64,000 nucleotides of DNA. Origin: Hymenochaete sp. R1. Taxonomy: Eukaryota > Basidiomycota > Agaricomycetes > Hymenochaetales > Hymenochaetaceae. Where the stretch lies: positions 124,001 to 188,000 of the forward strand of contig JAFREE010000001.1 in NCBI GenBank assembly GCA_019400425.1. The letters are read 5' to 3'. This document shows positions 23,838-35,703 of this stretch, piece after piece; the first letter of the stretch is position 1; each line of letters begins with the position of its first letter. The notes under the pieces were generated by a model that saw nothing but the letters and a program-made list of their open reading frames with translations, did not search any database and was not told where the DNA came from. Made by a program: the position numbers and the translations under genes.

Positions 23838-24157
23838 CTAGGACTTTTGTCCGTACAGGAGTGCTTTGGTCCATCCGTACTCTGAGTACCGACTGTAAAC
23901 TAGAGATTTAATCAATGTCAGAGACGATGAGCCGAGACGACATGAAAGGGGAAAGACTAACATGAGTGAGCCCATCGGCGCCCAAGCCATTTGCCAAAGT
24001 AGGGTAGGAGAACGACGGAGACGAGGAGTTGCAGTTGCAGAACGTTTTCCTCCCATTCCTGCTGAGCGAGTCTGAGCTCTTCATCCGAGTCGTATCCATC
24101 ATCAGATGACCTATCTGAAGAGGAGTCGTCGAGCGACGCTATTGATTCAGGAGGCAT
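23838..24157 (-). CDS. MIM2: Small outer-membrane-type protein, Mim2-like
   Basis: Mim2 with Mim1 forms the MIM complex that inserts helical proteins into the mitochondrial outer membrane. The rebuilt protein is about 85 residues in two exons. It is very acidic and Ser-rich at the start (DSSSDRSSDDGYDSDEE), then AQQEWEENVLQLQ, one hydrophobic segment (LLVSVVLLPYFGKWLGRRW), and a short C-terminus SFYSRYSEYGWTKALLYG. An acidic N-terminus, a Trp-Glu-Glu turn and a helix ending in GK-x-LGRR is what I recall of Mim2. The intron has a GTTAGT donor and a CTCTAG acceptor. The nearby TTTACAG acceptor would shift the frame and lose the conserved-looking tail. Family assignment is from memory of this pattern; the gene itself is well supported. 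Confidence 0.65.
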
Positions 24158-24476
24158 TTCGACTTCGAGGGTGATATGAATGAATTTGAAAGATATGTTG
24201 AGGAGCTGCGGCAGAAGAGGAGAGAAAGTTAAGCGAGAGTACTCAAGCTCAAGCTCAAGCTCCGACGATCAGTCACGCGCCTTCTCTGCTTTTTGGTCGC
24301 CACATCCCGGCAAACTCATCCATACACGTTATTTCTCCTCTCTTCTCCATCCATCCATCACTTCCCTATCTTTCATCGCTCATTCACCCAACGGCGACGG
24401 CGAAAGAACGACGGGGCACAAGGCAGCCATCTTTTCGTTCCTCTAACTCCTCATACCGCTCCTTCTCGTATGCATC
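24158..24476. promoter_or_regulatory. Divergent promoter, Mim2-like gene and sugar transporter 1
   Basis: It separates two diverging start codons. A CAAGCT run (24245-24262) and tandem CCATC units near 24347-24360 are the only repeats. No TATA box is obvious. Confidence 0.4.
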
Positions 24477-26955
24477 ATGGACACCCCGCCTGCAGCTGCT
24501 CCGCCTCGTAGGGCGCGTCTCGTAGGCAATTCTCTCCTCTACGCTATATCCGTCTTCGCCAGTCTGGGTGTGTTCTTGGTGCGTTTGATGCCTGCGTGTT
24601 TTGGTCTCCCTCGCATTAACATTTTTTTTAGTTCGGATATGATCAAGGGTACGTCTTCGCCACGACCCATCAAAGTTCTAACTTTGTTCAAAAGACTTAT
24701 TGTGCACCCAGAGTTATGTCCGGTATCATCACGGGACCATATTTCCAGAAATACTTTGACCTCACCGACTTTCAGTTGGGAACGACAGTCGCCGTCCTCG
24801 AAGTCGGTGCCTTCAGTAAGTAGCTGATCGCCAAATACAGCGCAAACTCAAAACACGGAGTTTGATGATTCTCCCACTTTTAGTCACATCGCTCGCGTCT
24901 GGCCGCGTTGGAGACATCATTGGACGTAAAATGACTCTGTTCTGGGGAGCGTTGGTCTTCACAGTTGGCGGAGCCATTCAAACTTTCACGCCCGGTCTCG
25001 CCGTAATGATTGTCGGGCGTTTCATCAGCGGTTTCGGCGTCGGTCTGCTATCGTGAGCAACTTTAAGTTTATCGTATAGAGAGGTGTTCTCAAATTTGTT
25101 CTACAGGACGATCGTACCTATATATCAGAGTGAGATTTCTCCACCAAACCATGTAAGTACTAGGTCATGAGTTTTGTGAGTGATGATGTTAATCATAGCG
25201 ACGAGTAGCGGGGAGCGCTCGCGGCGATGGAATTCACTGGCAATATTTTCGGCTATGCCTTCTCTGTCGTAAGTTTACGACTCGTTACTCGATGCTAGGA
25301 TACAAACGCTCATGAGTAAACGCAGTGGGTCGACTATTTCAGCTCTTTCATTAATTCGGATTACTCGTGGCGTCTTCCTCTTTTCATGCAATGCGTCATT
25401 GGAGCAATTCTCGCGGCAGGCTCTTTGATGATACCTGAAAGCCCTCGGTGAGTTTGAATAATATAGCAGATGAAGGGTGCACATGCTAATACCTTGACAG
25501 CTGGCTCATTGACACTGACCGAGACGAAGAGGGAATGCGGGTAATTGCAGACCTCCATGGCGGTGATCCGAGCAACGCAGTAGCAAAGGCTGAGTTCCAA
25601 GAAATCAAGGATCGAGTCATGACCGATGTAAGTAATGTCAAGTATCAAATCAGACTGGTAATTTGCTCAACTCGGTTTCCTTGTTCAGCGGGAGTCTGGC
25701 GAAGCGAGGTCATACGTTGTTATGTGGAAGAAGTACAAGAAGCGTGTCTTGTTGGCTATGGCTTCTCAAGGCTTCGCACAGTTAAACGGAATCAACGTCA
25801 TCTCATACTATGCACCGCGAGTGTTTGAAGAAGCGGGTTGGATCGGAAGAGATGCTATTCTCATGGCCGGCATTAACGCTATCATTTACCTCTTCAGTAC
25901 CGTCCCAACCTGGTTCCTAGTAGATCGTTGGGGCAGGCGATCGATTCTTATGTCAGGAGGCGTTATAGTACGATCGCGATATCTTGTTTGCAGTCAACAA
26001 AGTACTAACACAAGGAACCTTATAGATGGCTGTCTCACTCATTCTGACTGGCTACTGGATGTACATTGATGTGCCTCAAACACCGAATGCTGTCGTTGCT
26101 TGTGTCATTGTGTTCAATGCAGCCTTTGGGTATAGCTGGGGGCCCATCCCTTGGCTTTATCCACCAGAGGTCTGTTTATAGTCTGTCCTCGTTGAACGGA
26201 GACACGCATTTACCGTATTTGATTCCAGATCATGCCTCTGACCGTTCGTGCAAAAGGCGTGTCGCTGTCAACGGCGACGAACTGGGCTTTTAACTTCCTT
26301 GGTCAGTTTTCTATCATAATTGAAGAATCATTCATCTTATACGCGCCCCTTAGTCGGCGAGCTCACTCCTGTGCTGCAATCTGCCATTCAATGGCGCCTG
26401 TACCCACTTCATGGCTTCTTCTGTACATGTAGTTTCATTCTAGGTAAGTCGTCTAGCAGCGAACATTGGTTTTATGACTGACATGTTTTCTTTTTAAAGT
26501 GTATTTCCGTAAGTTTGATAGAAGACATGCAATTTTGTGGATTTTCTGCTGACAACGAATGAAGTTTTTCCCGAAACCAAGGGAGTACCCCTCGAGGAAA
26601 TGGATACCGTCTTTGGAGAAGGTCAGATCAATATTCTAATACAATTTTTTGACAATGTCTAAGTTTTAATTCAGAGGATCGTATCGAGCGAGAAGAAGAG
26701 GAAGAGGAGGAAGAGCTGGAGCGTGCTGTCGCCTTATCCGGAAGTCGAAGCACGCTGTCGCTTGGCTTTGGCTATGGTTCGTTCCGTCCTGCTGCTACTC
26801 GATCATCGTCGCACGACGGTCGCTCGGGGCAAACGAACCCCTATGTGTGGATGCGCCGCTCGCATACCGGACACCACAAGACGAGCGAGAGTGATGTTGA
26901 CGAACGGACGCCGCTGCGACGATCCAATTCGGAGAATGATCGTTCAGGCGTTTAA
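24477..26955 (+). CDS. MFS sugar transporter 1
   Basis: A 12-helix major facilitator sugar/H+ symporter of the plasma membrane. About a dozen exons join in phase from ATG 24477 to the TAA at 26953-26955. Family signatures in order are LFGYDQGVMSG in helix 1, GRVGDIIGRKMT between helices 2 and 3, GRFISGFGVGLLS, PIYQSEISPPNHRGAL, PESPRWLID after helix 6, QLNGINVISYYAPRVFEEAG in helix 7, VDRWGRRS, FGYSWGPIPWLYPPEI, RAKGVSLSTATNW and FPETKGVPLEEMD. The C-terminal cytosolic tail is Glu-rich, then Ser/Arg/His-rich (about 90 residues). It is clearly the tandem paralogue of the next gene, but the region coding GINVISYYAP through the WFLVDRWG loop (about 25740-25960) is one uninterrupted exon here. 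The sugar carried cannot be told from sequence. Confidence 0.93.
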
Positions 26956-27755
26956 TGAACTAACGAGTGCAAGCCATGATTCAAATAGAATTGCAATGGT
27001 ATTCTGTGTTGATGTAGAGTGCCGGTGACTGCAAAAAGATCCTTCTTCATATCACGTTGCTTTTTGTATCATACTTTTTTTCTTCATCAAACCGCTCCCC
27101 TGTCCTGCACGGCTTTCTGAATTGCTTCCGCGGGGTTGAGAATTCACCTTGCATTTGCATTGCATGCGTTTTCATTCTGCATGAACTTGTATCTATTGAT
27201 CAATGAGCGATGAATGATGTCTTTTTGACGGGTGTTGGAGTGCTAATTCCGCTGTATGTTTGGTGAAATGAAGCGATGACTGAGGGCGGCTGATGAAAGA
27301 GAGTCGCGTGAACGGAGTGTTCGGTCTCGGAGCGATGATGGATGAGCTGGAGTGAGACGCGGGCGGCCAATCCTCGACTTCCCCGCTCCCTCTCTTCTCT
27401 TCTCTGCATCCATCTCCCCTCGACGCCAACACACTCTCGTTCCCCGTCAATACACTCCAGGTCGACGAGGCTGACCTTATAGCTGTATCTAAATATCGGA
27501 TATCCACCAGACACATTCCTTTTCCGAACCCTTCCCGTGGAGCTTTACTCGTTACCATTTGATAGGCGCACTCACCAACCAACTGAGTTGTGTCAATTCT
27601 TGGCCCCTTGGTCTACCCGCCGTCACGACAGCAGCAGCAGCGGCGACGATAAACAAGCACTTTGCATTTCGCCTTCCCCCCTCTCGCATGCATCATTGGC
27701 ACTCCGCCGTTAGATAGCTTTGCTGCTTTACTTCACTCAGCGACGTCGCCAAAGT
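26956..27755. other. Intergenic between the tandem transporters
   Basis: 3' flank of transporter 1 and promoter of transporter 2. A minus ORF at 27193-27582 has no recognisable content. A short CAG/CGG-type run lies near 27629-27645. I see no element such as a transposon that would explain the duplication. Confidence 0.5.
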
Positions 27756-30405
27756 ATGCTGCCTACAACGAGTAGAGGGCAGACTCGGACAGGCAGTCGG
27801 CTCGTTGGACAGCCCCTCCTCTACTCTATATCTGTCTTCGCCAGCTTGGGCGTCTTTCTCGTATGTTTTCTCCGCTTCTGTGGACTTGTCGTTTCACGTA
27901 GCTGACTTGCATGCGTCTTGCGAATAGTTTGGATATGACCAAGGGTGCGTTAACATTTGTCTCGAATAAAGTTGGGTATTTCCAGCCGTCTTTGTCTGAC
28001 ATGGCTCCGCTCTTCGATTTTAGTGTCATGTCGGGCCTCATCACAGGCCCTCACTTTCTCTCCTTTTTCAAAAAACTGGATTCATTTCAGCTTGGAACCA
28101 TGGTTGCCATTCTGGAAATCGGCGCCTTCAGTCAGTTGACATCACCACTACTACATTGCTCGTCCATTCAAACTCCTGATTCTGGGTCTGCTTGCTAGTT
28201 ACGTCTGTTCTTGCGGGACGTGTTGGCGATATCATCGGACGACGAATGACACTGTTCAGCGGGGCAGTCTTGTTTGCGATTGGTGGTGCCGTGCAGACAT
28301 TCGCGACCGGTTACGAGGTGATGCTAGTCGGGCGAATTGTCAGTGGATTTGGCGTTGGGTTACTCTCGTAAGCCCGTTTCGTGTATCGAGCATTTTATAT
28401 TCAAGACGCAACGTGCATTATTAGGACTATTGTACCTATTTACCAAAGTGAGGTGTCGCCTCCAACTCATGTAAGATGCACTCCTGCTGGTAATTCGCTA
28501 TAATGCTGAGGGAAACAACGCTAGCGTGGCGCCTTAGCTTGCATGGAATTCACCGGGAATGTCTTTGGCTACGCTGCCTCTGTTGTAAGTATTATTGGAG
28601 CTTTGTTGGTCGCTAGTGACCTGATTATGTTATAGTGGATCGACTACTTCTTTTCCTTCATGGATTCCGACATGGCTTGGAGGCTACCGCTCTCCTTGCA
28701 AGTTCTCATTGGTATCTTTTTAGCAGGAGGTTCCATCTTCATACCAGAGAGTCCTCGGTGAGTAATCTGATGAACGAGCATCTCTTGCCATGCCAACGTT
28801 ATTCACATTTTAAAAGGTGGCTCATAGACGTGGGAAGAGACGAGGAGGGTATGCGCGTACTGGCCGATCTCCACGGAGGCAATCTTGAAGACCGGGAGGC
28901 TAAGCTTGAGTTTCGGGAAATCAAAGACAAGGTCATGCTTGATGTGCGTTCAATCTGACAGAGTTTTGAGTTCCTCGTCTTAATGTCAACTACTTTGGAT
29001 AGCGTCGCTCTGGAGACACTCGATCATACAAGGCTATGTGGAAACGGTACAAACGGAGAGTACTCCTGGCTATGTCGTCACAGGCGTTTGCACAACTTGT
29101 AAGTAATTAAAGAAAGGTAGATTAGTGTCGTGCTGATGCGTCCAACAATAGAATGGTATCAATGGTAAGACTGAGATTGCAAATGGTTGGGTAAAGCGGT
29201 ACTCATTGCATTTTTCGGGATAGTCATCTCATATTATGCTCGTGAGTACTTTGGACGCCATCTACCCATTTCTTCAGATACTGACCATGCTTCATAAAGC
29301 CAGAGTGTTTGAAGAGGCTGGCTGGATTGGGCGTGATGCAATTCTTATGACGGGGATTAACGCTATCATCTACTTATTGAGCACAGTACCAACGTGAGAG
29401 AATGACATTTTCTTTGTATGTGACATGTCTCTGACGAGCTCCAGGTGGTATCTGGTAGATAAATGGGGACGCCGGGCTATCCTTCTATCCGGCGCTGTAG
29501 TTGTAAGTGCGCTTCACTGTGCTCATAACGAATCAGTATTGACGATTTGATATAGATGGCACTTGCACTAACTGCAACAGGATGGTGGATGTGGATTGAT
29601 GTACCACAGACTCCGAATGCCGTAGTTGTATGCGTGATCATATTCAATGCAGCGTTTGGTTATAGTTGGGGTCCCATTCCCTGGCTTTACCCTCCGGAAA
29701 TCATGCCGTTGAATGTTCGTGCAAAGGGCGTATCGTAAGTCAGGACCTTCGCACTTGAATTGCACAAACTCATGGATTGTGAAGGATTTCAACAGCGACA
29801 AATTGGGCGTTCAATTATCTCATCGGGGAGATCACTCCAGTTTTACAAGAGTCCATTGAATGGCGATTATACATCATGCATGGTGGATTTTGTATTGCTA
29901 GTTTCTTCTTGGGTTCGTACATGTGCATGCATAATTTCATTATTTACTGATACTTTTTTTTTTTCAAGTTTTATTCTGTATGCATAGTTTTTGTTACACG
30001 TGAAGAACTTCTCTGATCAAATTTTAGTTTACCCGGAGACGAAGGGTATACCGCTGGAAGAAATGGATGCTGTATTTGGGGAAGGTAAGATTATTAATTT
30101 CCTAGAGTCTATCCCCATTCTTACCGCGGCTCAAAGCAAACGCAGGGAAAGAAGCATTCGATATGCAAGATTACTCGGATCGATTACCACTCGTAGGTAG
30201 AGGAGATCATGAGCACGAACACGACGATGACGAGGCCACACCGGCACCGTCCGTCCCACGCAAACACTCCCGAGAAGACTTACCACTGGTTCAAAAACCG
30301 TTTACCTCATCATTACGAGAACTCGGGCATGGGAGTAGGGGAAACAGTAGAGGAGGTAGCCATGCGTCGTCATACACTTCGTTAGTAGAGGATGACGAAG
30401 ATTAA
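27756..30405 (+). CDS. MFS sugar transporter 2 (tandem paralogue)
   Basis: Same family and membrane layout as the preceding gene, with high similarity throughout: LFGYDQGVMSG, GRVGDIIGRRMT, QSEVSPPTHRGAL, PESPRWLID, QLNGINVISYYAPRVF, VDKWGRRA, WGPIPWLYPPEI and YPETKGIPLEEMD. Start ATG 27756, stop at 30403-30405. It has four introns in the helix 7-8 region that its neighbour lacks. These define two microexons, 29152-29164 (13 nt) and 29224-29241 (18 nt), whose phases fit exactly. The C-terminal tail (about 95 residues) has a His/Glu/Asp run (DHEHEHDDDE) and differs completely from the tail of transporter 1, so regulation or trafficking probably differs. The substrate is unknown. Confidence 0.93.
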
Positions 30406-30735
30406 GGATTTTTTCTGGACATCGTGCACTTTCTTGATAGTACATGTACATACCTATTTTTCGCGTGTAATGTGTTGCATGGAGCTTTTCTTTTCTTCGT
30501 GAATTATCATCGTTCAGTATTTACTGATACTTGGAATATCGCTTAATGGAACATAGCACAGGTTCGCGCGCGGATCGGCTAAGCGCGTCATCGGCCGTTG
30601 AAGCTCGAAAGGGCGAAGTGGCGGCTTTGAACATGCTCTTTGCTTCTCTTTCTTTCTATTACAATTGTTCATAGCTGCTTCTTGTCCAACCCTCCTACTA
30701 ACTCACTACATTGTGTATGACAAGGGCTGGATGCG
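30406..30735. other. Intergenic before the OSBP gene
   Basis: 3' flank of transporter 2 and the OSBP promoter. A GC-rich patch near 30568-30600 is followed by a pyrimidine-rich stretch (30635-30660). No gene seen. Confidence 0.5.
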
Positions 30736-33700
30736 ATGTCCACTACTCCGGGAACAGGTGTGCTCAAGTCACGGACTCGACTCTGTCCAAGAGCTGACAC
30801 TGGTTGAATGCTAGAAGTTGCAGAATCACTCTACCAAGTGAAATTACTCGCTGCTCTTCGGGACGGTAAGCGACGAGGCACTATGCATGTAGCTTGTCAA
30901 TTCTGATATTTTTGACACACAACTAGGTGACCCACAGACTATTCATCGCATTCTATCTGAAATTGGGAAGGACAAAGACAGACATAAGAGCTTAAATGAC
31001 TCGGAAGATATTGACATTGGTTCAGCCGCCCTCCATCTCGCCATCCGCTGTGCTTCGAGTACGTCCCCTCTCACCTACTCTCTGACAAAGTCAAAGCGAA
31101 ATTTCTCATCGATAATGGTCTCTGTATGTAGCGGAAACCGTAGGTCTTCTGCTTTCACACCGCTCCATCTCCCCGAACGCGGTTTATCCGCGAGGGACAG
31201 GCACGACTGCGCTGCACCTAGCGTCTTCGATTGGAAGGGCCGACGTCGTGTATTTACTTCTGGAGCAAGAGGAAATCAATGATACTCTGCAGGATACACA
31301 CGGGCGGACGTGTTTGGACGTTGCAAGGGGGAAGGACGTCCAGAAGGCTATTCGAGGTGAGTTGCTATCTGCTGCGATACGCGCCAGGTTACTTAAAACC
31401 ACATACTAAATCCGTTGAAAGACTCGAGAGCATTACTCACAGCATCATACCGCTCTATGCTGCATTCCTACATTTCTTCGCCACCGACACAAGGCCCTCC
31501 ACAAGCACTCTTGAACCTATTACATTCACTACGAGCACGCATCGTTGACCTTTCATATTTGGATCCTACGTCTGGCTTGTCACTCCTGCATGAGGCTGCT
31601 AGGAGAAAAGATCTATCACTGATCGATACGAGCATCAAAGCTGGCGCGGACGTCTTCCTCAGGGACAGGCGGGGGAAATCAGTCGCAGAGAGTAGCAGTG
31701 GCGGAAAGGACGATAAAGTCAAAGTCTTCCTTCGGCAATGTAAGTTGTCGTCGGTATCCAATGTGTTGAACTCTGCTTATATTTTTAGTAGTCACTAATC
31801 AGGATACCAGCCTTTTGGATCAAGGCATTAAATCTACTGAACCACCGACACTCCGAGGCTACTTGAGCAAGTACACAAATGTTGCAAAGGGCTACAATAC
31901 CCGCTGGTTCGTTTTGAGAAACGGCACGTTGTCATGTAAGCTTCACCGCGGCGCTTGCATGCGTTTTTGACCGACTAATACTTTGGCATAGATTATCGCC
32001 ATCAGGACGACGAACAAGTTGCCTCTCGAGGTTCCATTGCAATGCGAACCGCGACGTTCAAGCCTCCGAGCTCGTCCGACAGCACACGTTTCGAAATTAG
32101 CTCAGCTCCGGGCCGCGGCCAACAGAAGTGGTATCTGAAAGGCAATCATCAAATTGAAGTCAGTCGATGGGTCAACGCAATTTCGCGGAGCATGGAACTC
32201 GCTCGACGCGACGCCGGGGACACATCGAGTATAGGCGAGCAAGAGCGCAGGGGCTTGAGGCATCTTGGCACCAGCATTAGGTCATCTTTTTCAAGTAAGA
32301 AAGGTCACGATACATCTTCGACTTTAACGGCGCCTTCAGAAGACGCGCACAAGGGTCAAGACGAAGAAGCTCGGGAGGCCGAAGAAGAGGACGATGATTT
32401 TGACGAACTTTATACCAAGAAGGTTGAAGAGTCGTTGGATGCACGATCCGAACGTTCTCCGCCCCACGAAGGAGAATTCACTCTTCAGAGCAATTCGACT
32501 GCTGCCCAGATTGAGATCACCGCGCGACTTCTCTCGTCGTTCAAACTTCCGGAAAATTCACCTGACACACTCGTCGAGCTTAAAATAGCGATGGAAGAGT
32601 CGGCACAGGCTTCGGTCAAGATGATTAATGACTTCGTCCGGATGTCTGTGGACCGTGAAGATTGGTGGCGGGAGCAGCTCGCTAAAGAACGTGCGCGCGG
32701 CGCCATCTGGGAAGAGAGTCTTCAGGTCGTCGTTAAGGAGGGTGCAGCTCTTGAGGAGGAACTGAAGACCCGCGCCCGTTCTAGACGGCGTTCCAGTCGG
32801 GTCGACATCTCGGCGAGGACTAGCATGGACATGGGCCGGTCGACCATGCGCTTACGTGGTCTTCCTTCTGGCGCCACATCTCCTACGCCCTTCAACCTCG
32901 AGCAGCCGCCACCGGCGAGGACGGCTCGCGCAGGAACAAATGAGTCGGAGACCAAGGACGAAGGTTATCCTCTGATTTCCCCGGAAGCCATAGCTGCCAT
33001 TTCCCCCGTTGTGACTCAGGACGGTGACGATGAGATGGTCGACACTGATGAAGAAGACGAATTCTTCGACGCGATCGACGCGAATACCCTGCCCAATGTT
33101 GTCGTCCCGGAAGCGCTGAAGAGCCCACCACCATCTCAGATAGGGACTTTCATCCAAACGGATCAATATGAGGGCTACAGGATCCTCCGCGATAGGCTTC
33201 CGATCGAGAAGGATACTCGTCCTCCCACGAGTCTGTGGAGTGTGCTGAAGCATAGTATCGGAAAGGACCTTACAAAGATTAGCTTTCCAGTATTCTTCAA
33301 CGAGCCGACAAGCATGTTACAGCGTATGGTACGTGATTGCATTGCGACCGAATATTGAAGTGCTGATGACATCCTCAGGCCGAAGACATGGAGTTCTCTG
33401 AGTGTCGTGAGTGTCATGCAACATAGAAATTCTGTTATGCGCATCTAATTACTGATTCATTATAGTTGATGCTGCGTCGGTCGAACCTGACCCGCTCAAG
33501 CGCATTGCATTCGTTGCGGCCTTTGCGATGTCGAATTACTCAAGTACGCTGGGGCGAATCGCGAAGCCGTTCAATCCTATGCTGGTAAGTTGATTCAGAC
33601 GAACGCCTCACAAAATAATTATTCATGTCTCATCCTACAGAGTGAGACGTTTGAGTATGTCCGACTGGATAAGAAATATCGCTACGTATCCGAACAAGTC

Positions 33701-34704
33701 AGCCACCATCCTCCGATTTCCGCCTGCTGGGCGGAATCACCCTCATGGCATTACTTTGGAGAGGTCGATGCTCAGAATAAATTCATGGGCAAGTCGTTTG
33801 AGATCCGGCCGACAGGGGTAGCACACGCCGAGTTGCTTCTACCTGAGAAGTTCGGACCGAATTATCCCAAAGCGAAAGGCTTGCATAGCGAGGATAAGGT
33901 CATAGAACATTATAGCTGGAAGAAAGTTACGACGAATGTCTCCGGGTTCATTGTGGGGTCTCCTACCATCGATCACTACGGAGACATGGCGGTGAGTGAA
34001 CAACCTGCATTCCGCTTTGTTGTTATTTAAAACAGTTGTAGGTGACGAACCATCGAACGGGTGATACATGCGTCCTGACCTTCAAGCCTCGTGGCTGGCG
34101 TGGCAAAGACGCTTACGAGATATTCGGACGAGTGATGGACTCGGACGGCGAAGTCACATACGAGATTGCCGGAAGATGGAACACGCAGCTCGTCGCTCGT
34201 GCCGTCGGAACAGGTTACGGAGTGCTACACCCGGACGTGACAGTCCAGACCCCTGCCTCGCCCTCAACGCAAGAGTTCATGCTGTTGTGGCGCAACACGG
34301 AAAAGCCAAGCGCACCCTTCAACCTCACGCCGTTTGCGGTCACGCTGAACGACTTGCCTGAGGATACCCTAAAGCCGTACATATGCCCGACGGATTGCCG
34401 GCTGCGGCCAGACCAGCGGGCGTTCGAGGTGGGGCGATATGAGCGGGCGAATGAGCTCAAGTCGGCGCAGGAGGAGTTTCAGAGGGAGACGAGGCGTGCG
34501 AGGGAGGAGGGGATGATGGCTGCTCACCGGCCGCGGTGGTTTGAGGCGAAGACGGAGCCGGAGACGGGGGAGAGGGTGTGGGAGCCGGTGAGGACGGAGA
34601 GTGGGGAGTTGGCGTATTGGAAGGAGAGGGAGGACGTGTGGAAAGGTGGACCGGGGACGAAGTGGAAGGATGTTGATAGTATTTTCGTCGAGGACGAGCC
34701 GTGA
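30736..34704 (+). CDS. OSH: Oxysterol-binding protein, ankyrin-PH-FFAT-ORD (Osh1/Osh2 type)
   Basis: A lipid-transfer protein that exchanges sterol and phosphoinositide at membrane contact sites. Domain order matches the long Osh1/Osh2/Swh1 class. Ankyrin repeats come first ([46 protein letters not shown]). A PH domain follows ([23 protein letters not shown] ... [11 protein letters not shown]). Then come a coiled-coil linker, a FFAT motif (EFFDAID preceded by Asp/Glu, near 33059-33079) for binding ER VAP proteins, and the sterol-binding domain with the [11 protein letters not shown] signature near 33690-33720. Start ATG 30736 is followed within 25 nt by an intron; early exons are short. The last long exon ends in a charged helix, [13 protein letters not shown]. 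Everything needed for function appears present. Confidence 0.95.
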
Positions 34705-35703
34705 ACATGCACATATGCATATCATCGACAGTATAACAATTAGTGTAGTCTTCTGTATTCCTCATTTTCTGGGTTGTCCCTGGTGTATCACGCATAGTCG
34801 GGCCTGTATAAGCAGCTGTTGCATTACTTCTTGATTACCACTATGAACTCTACTATTACTAGTAATATTTACCATTCCAACGGCCTCTAGCTCAAAGGAT
34901 GATGGATTTATGGTTTACTTACTTAACCCGGCAAACATGTCTTACTTTTTTTTCAACAGATGCATTTGCTTCCGTTATACCGTGTGTGGCGTCACCACTA
35001 CCAGGGCCGGACTCTGGACGTCGAGACTGTCCCCATTGATGATACGTCGACAACCGGAAGACAGGTTAGGGTATCTGTAGACGGGGCTCACATAACCTAG
35101 TGCTAACTCCGAGAATTGCTTTTTCGGTATTATGCGCGGAGTAATTTGTATTTAGCTGGGGGACCATGTGCAAGGGGCACCCTCTTGAACTAAACGGAAG
35201 CTCAGGCAGGAGATAATAGTACTGCTAAAGACCACGGCCGCAGGGCCTCACGATAGATCATATGTCTGTTTCTTGGAAAATAGCTCAAAGAAGTCGATAA
35301 TGTATTGATCTATGAATGAGAGACCGGACATATCAAGAAGGGAGAGATACCCGAGGGAGGGGGGCACATTCGGGGTACGAGGATTGAACGATCGTAGTTA
35401 GCGAGCAACCAGGGGTAAGTGTCATTTATATGTTGGACTTGCTTGAGAACGAGTGAAAGAAAGTCTAACTGGAGAATTCGAGTTCTGTCGTGCGATGAAA
35501 AGGAGAGAAAATATAATAAGAAGAAAGAAATAATGAGAGGATTGAGGCTGGATGAGTGCGTGAGAGAGTGCGGCAAGAGAGCCCCGACTGGACTGACTGC
35601 GAGCTGAGCTTCACCTCGACTCTCCTTTACCTCCTTCCCCTTCTTTTCTCTTCCTCCTATACACTTATCCTTCCTTCATCGTCGTCCTCCTTCCTTCAGC
35701 ATC
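34705..35703. other. Intergenic, 1 kb, before the DUF4203 gene
   Basis: It lies between two plus-strand genes. The last 110 bp are a strong pyrimidine tract (CTCC/TTCC repeats, 35610-35700), typical of a highly expressed fungal 5' UTR or promoter. Minus ORFs overlapping 34457-34795 are shadows of the OSBP exon. No RNA gene recognised. Confidence 0.5.

Noticed and set aside
24477..30405. Transposon-mediated duplication of the sugar transporters
   Set aside because: I found no terminal repeats or mobile-element genes between or beside the two copies.
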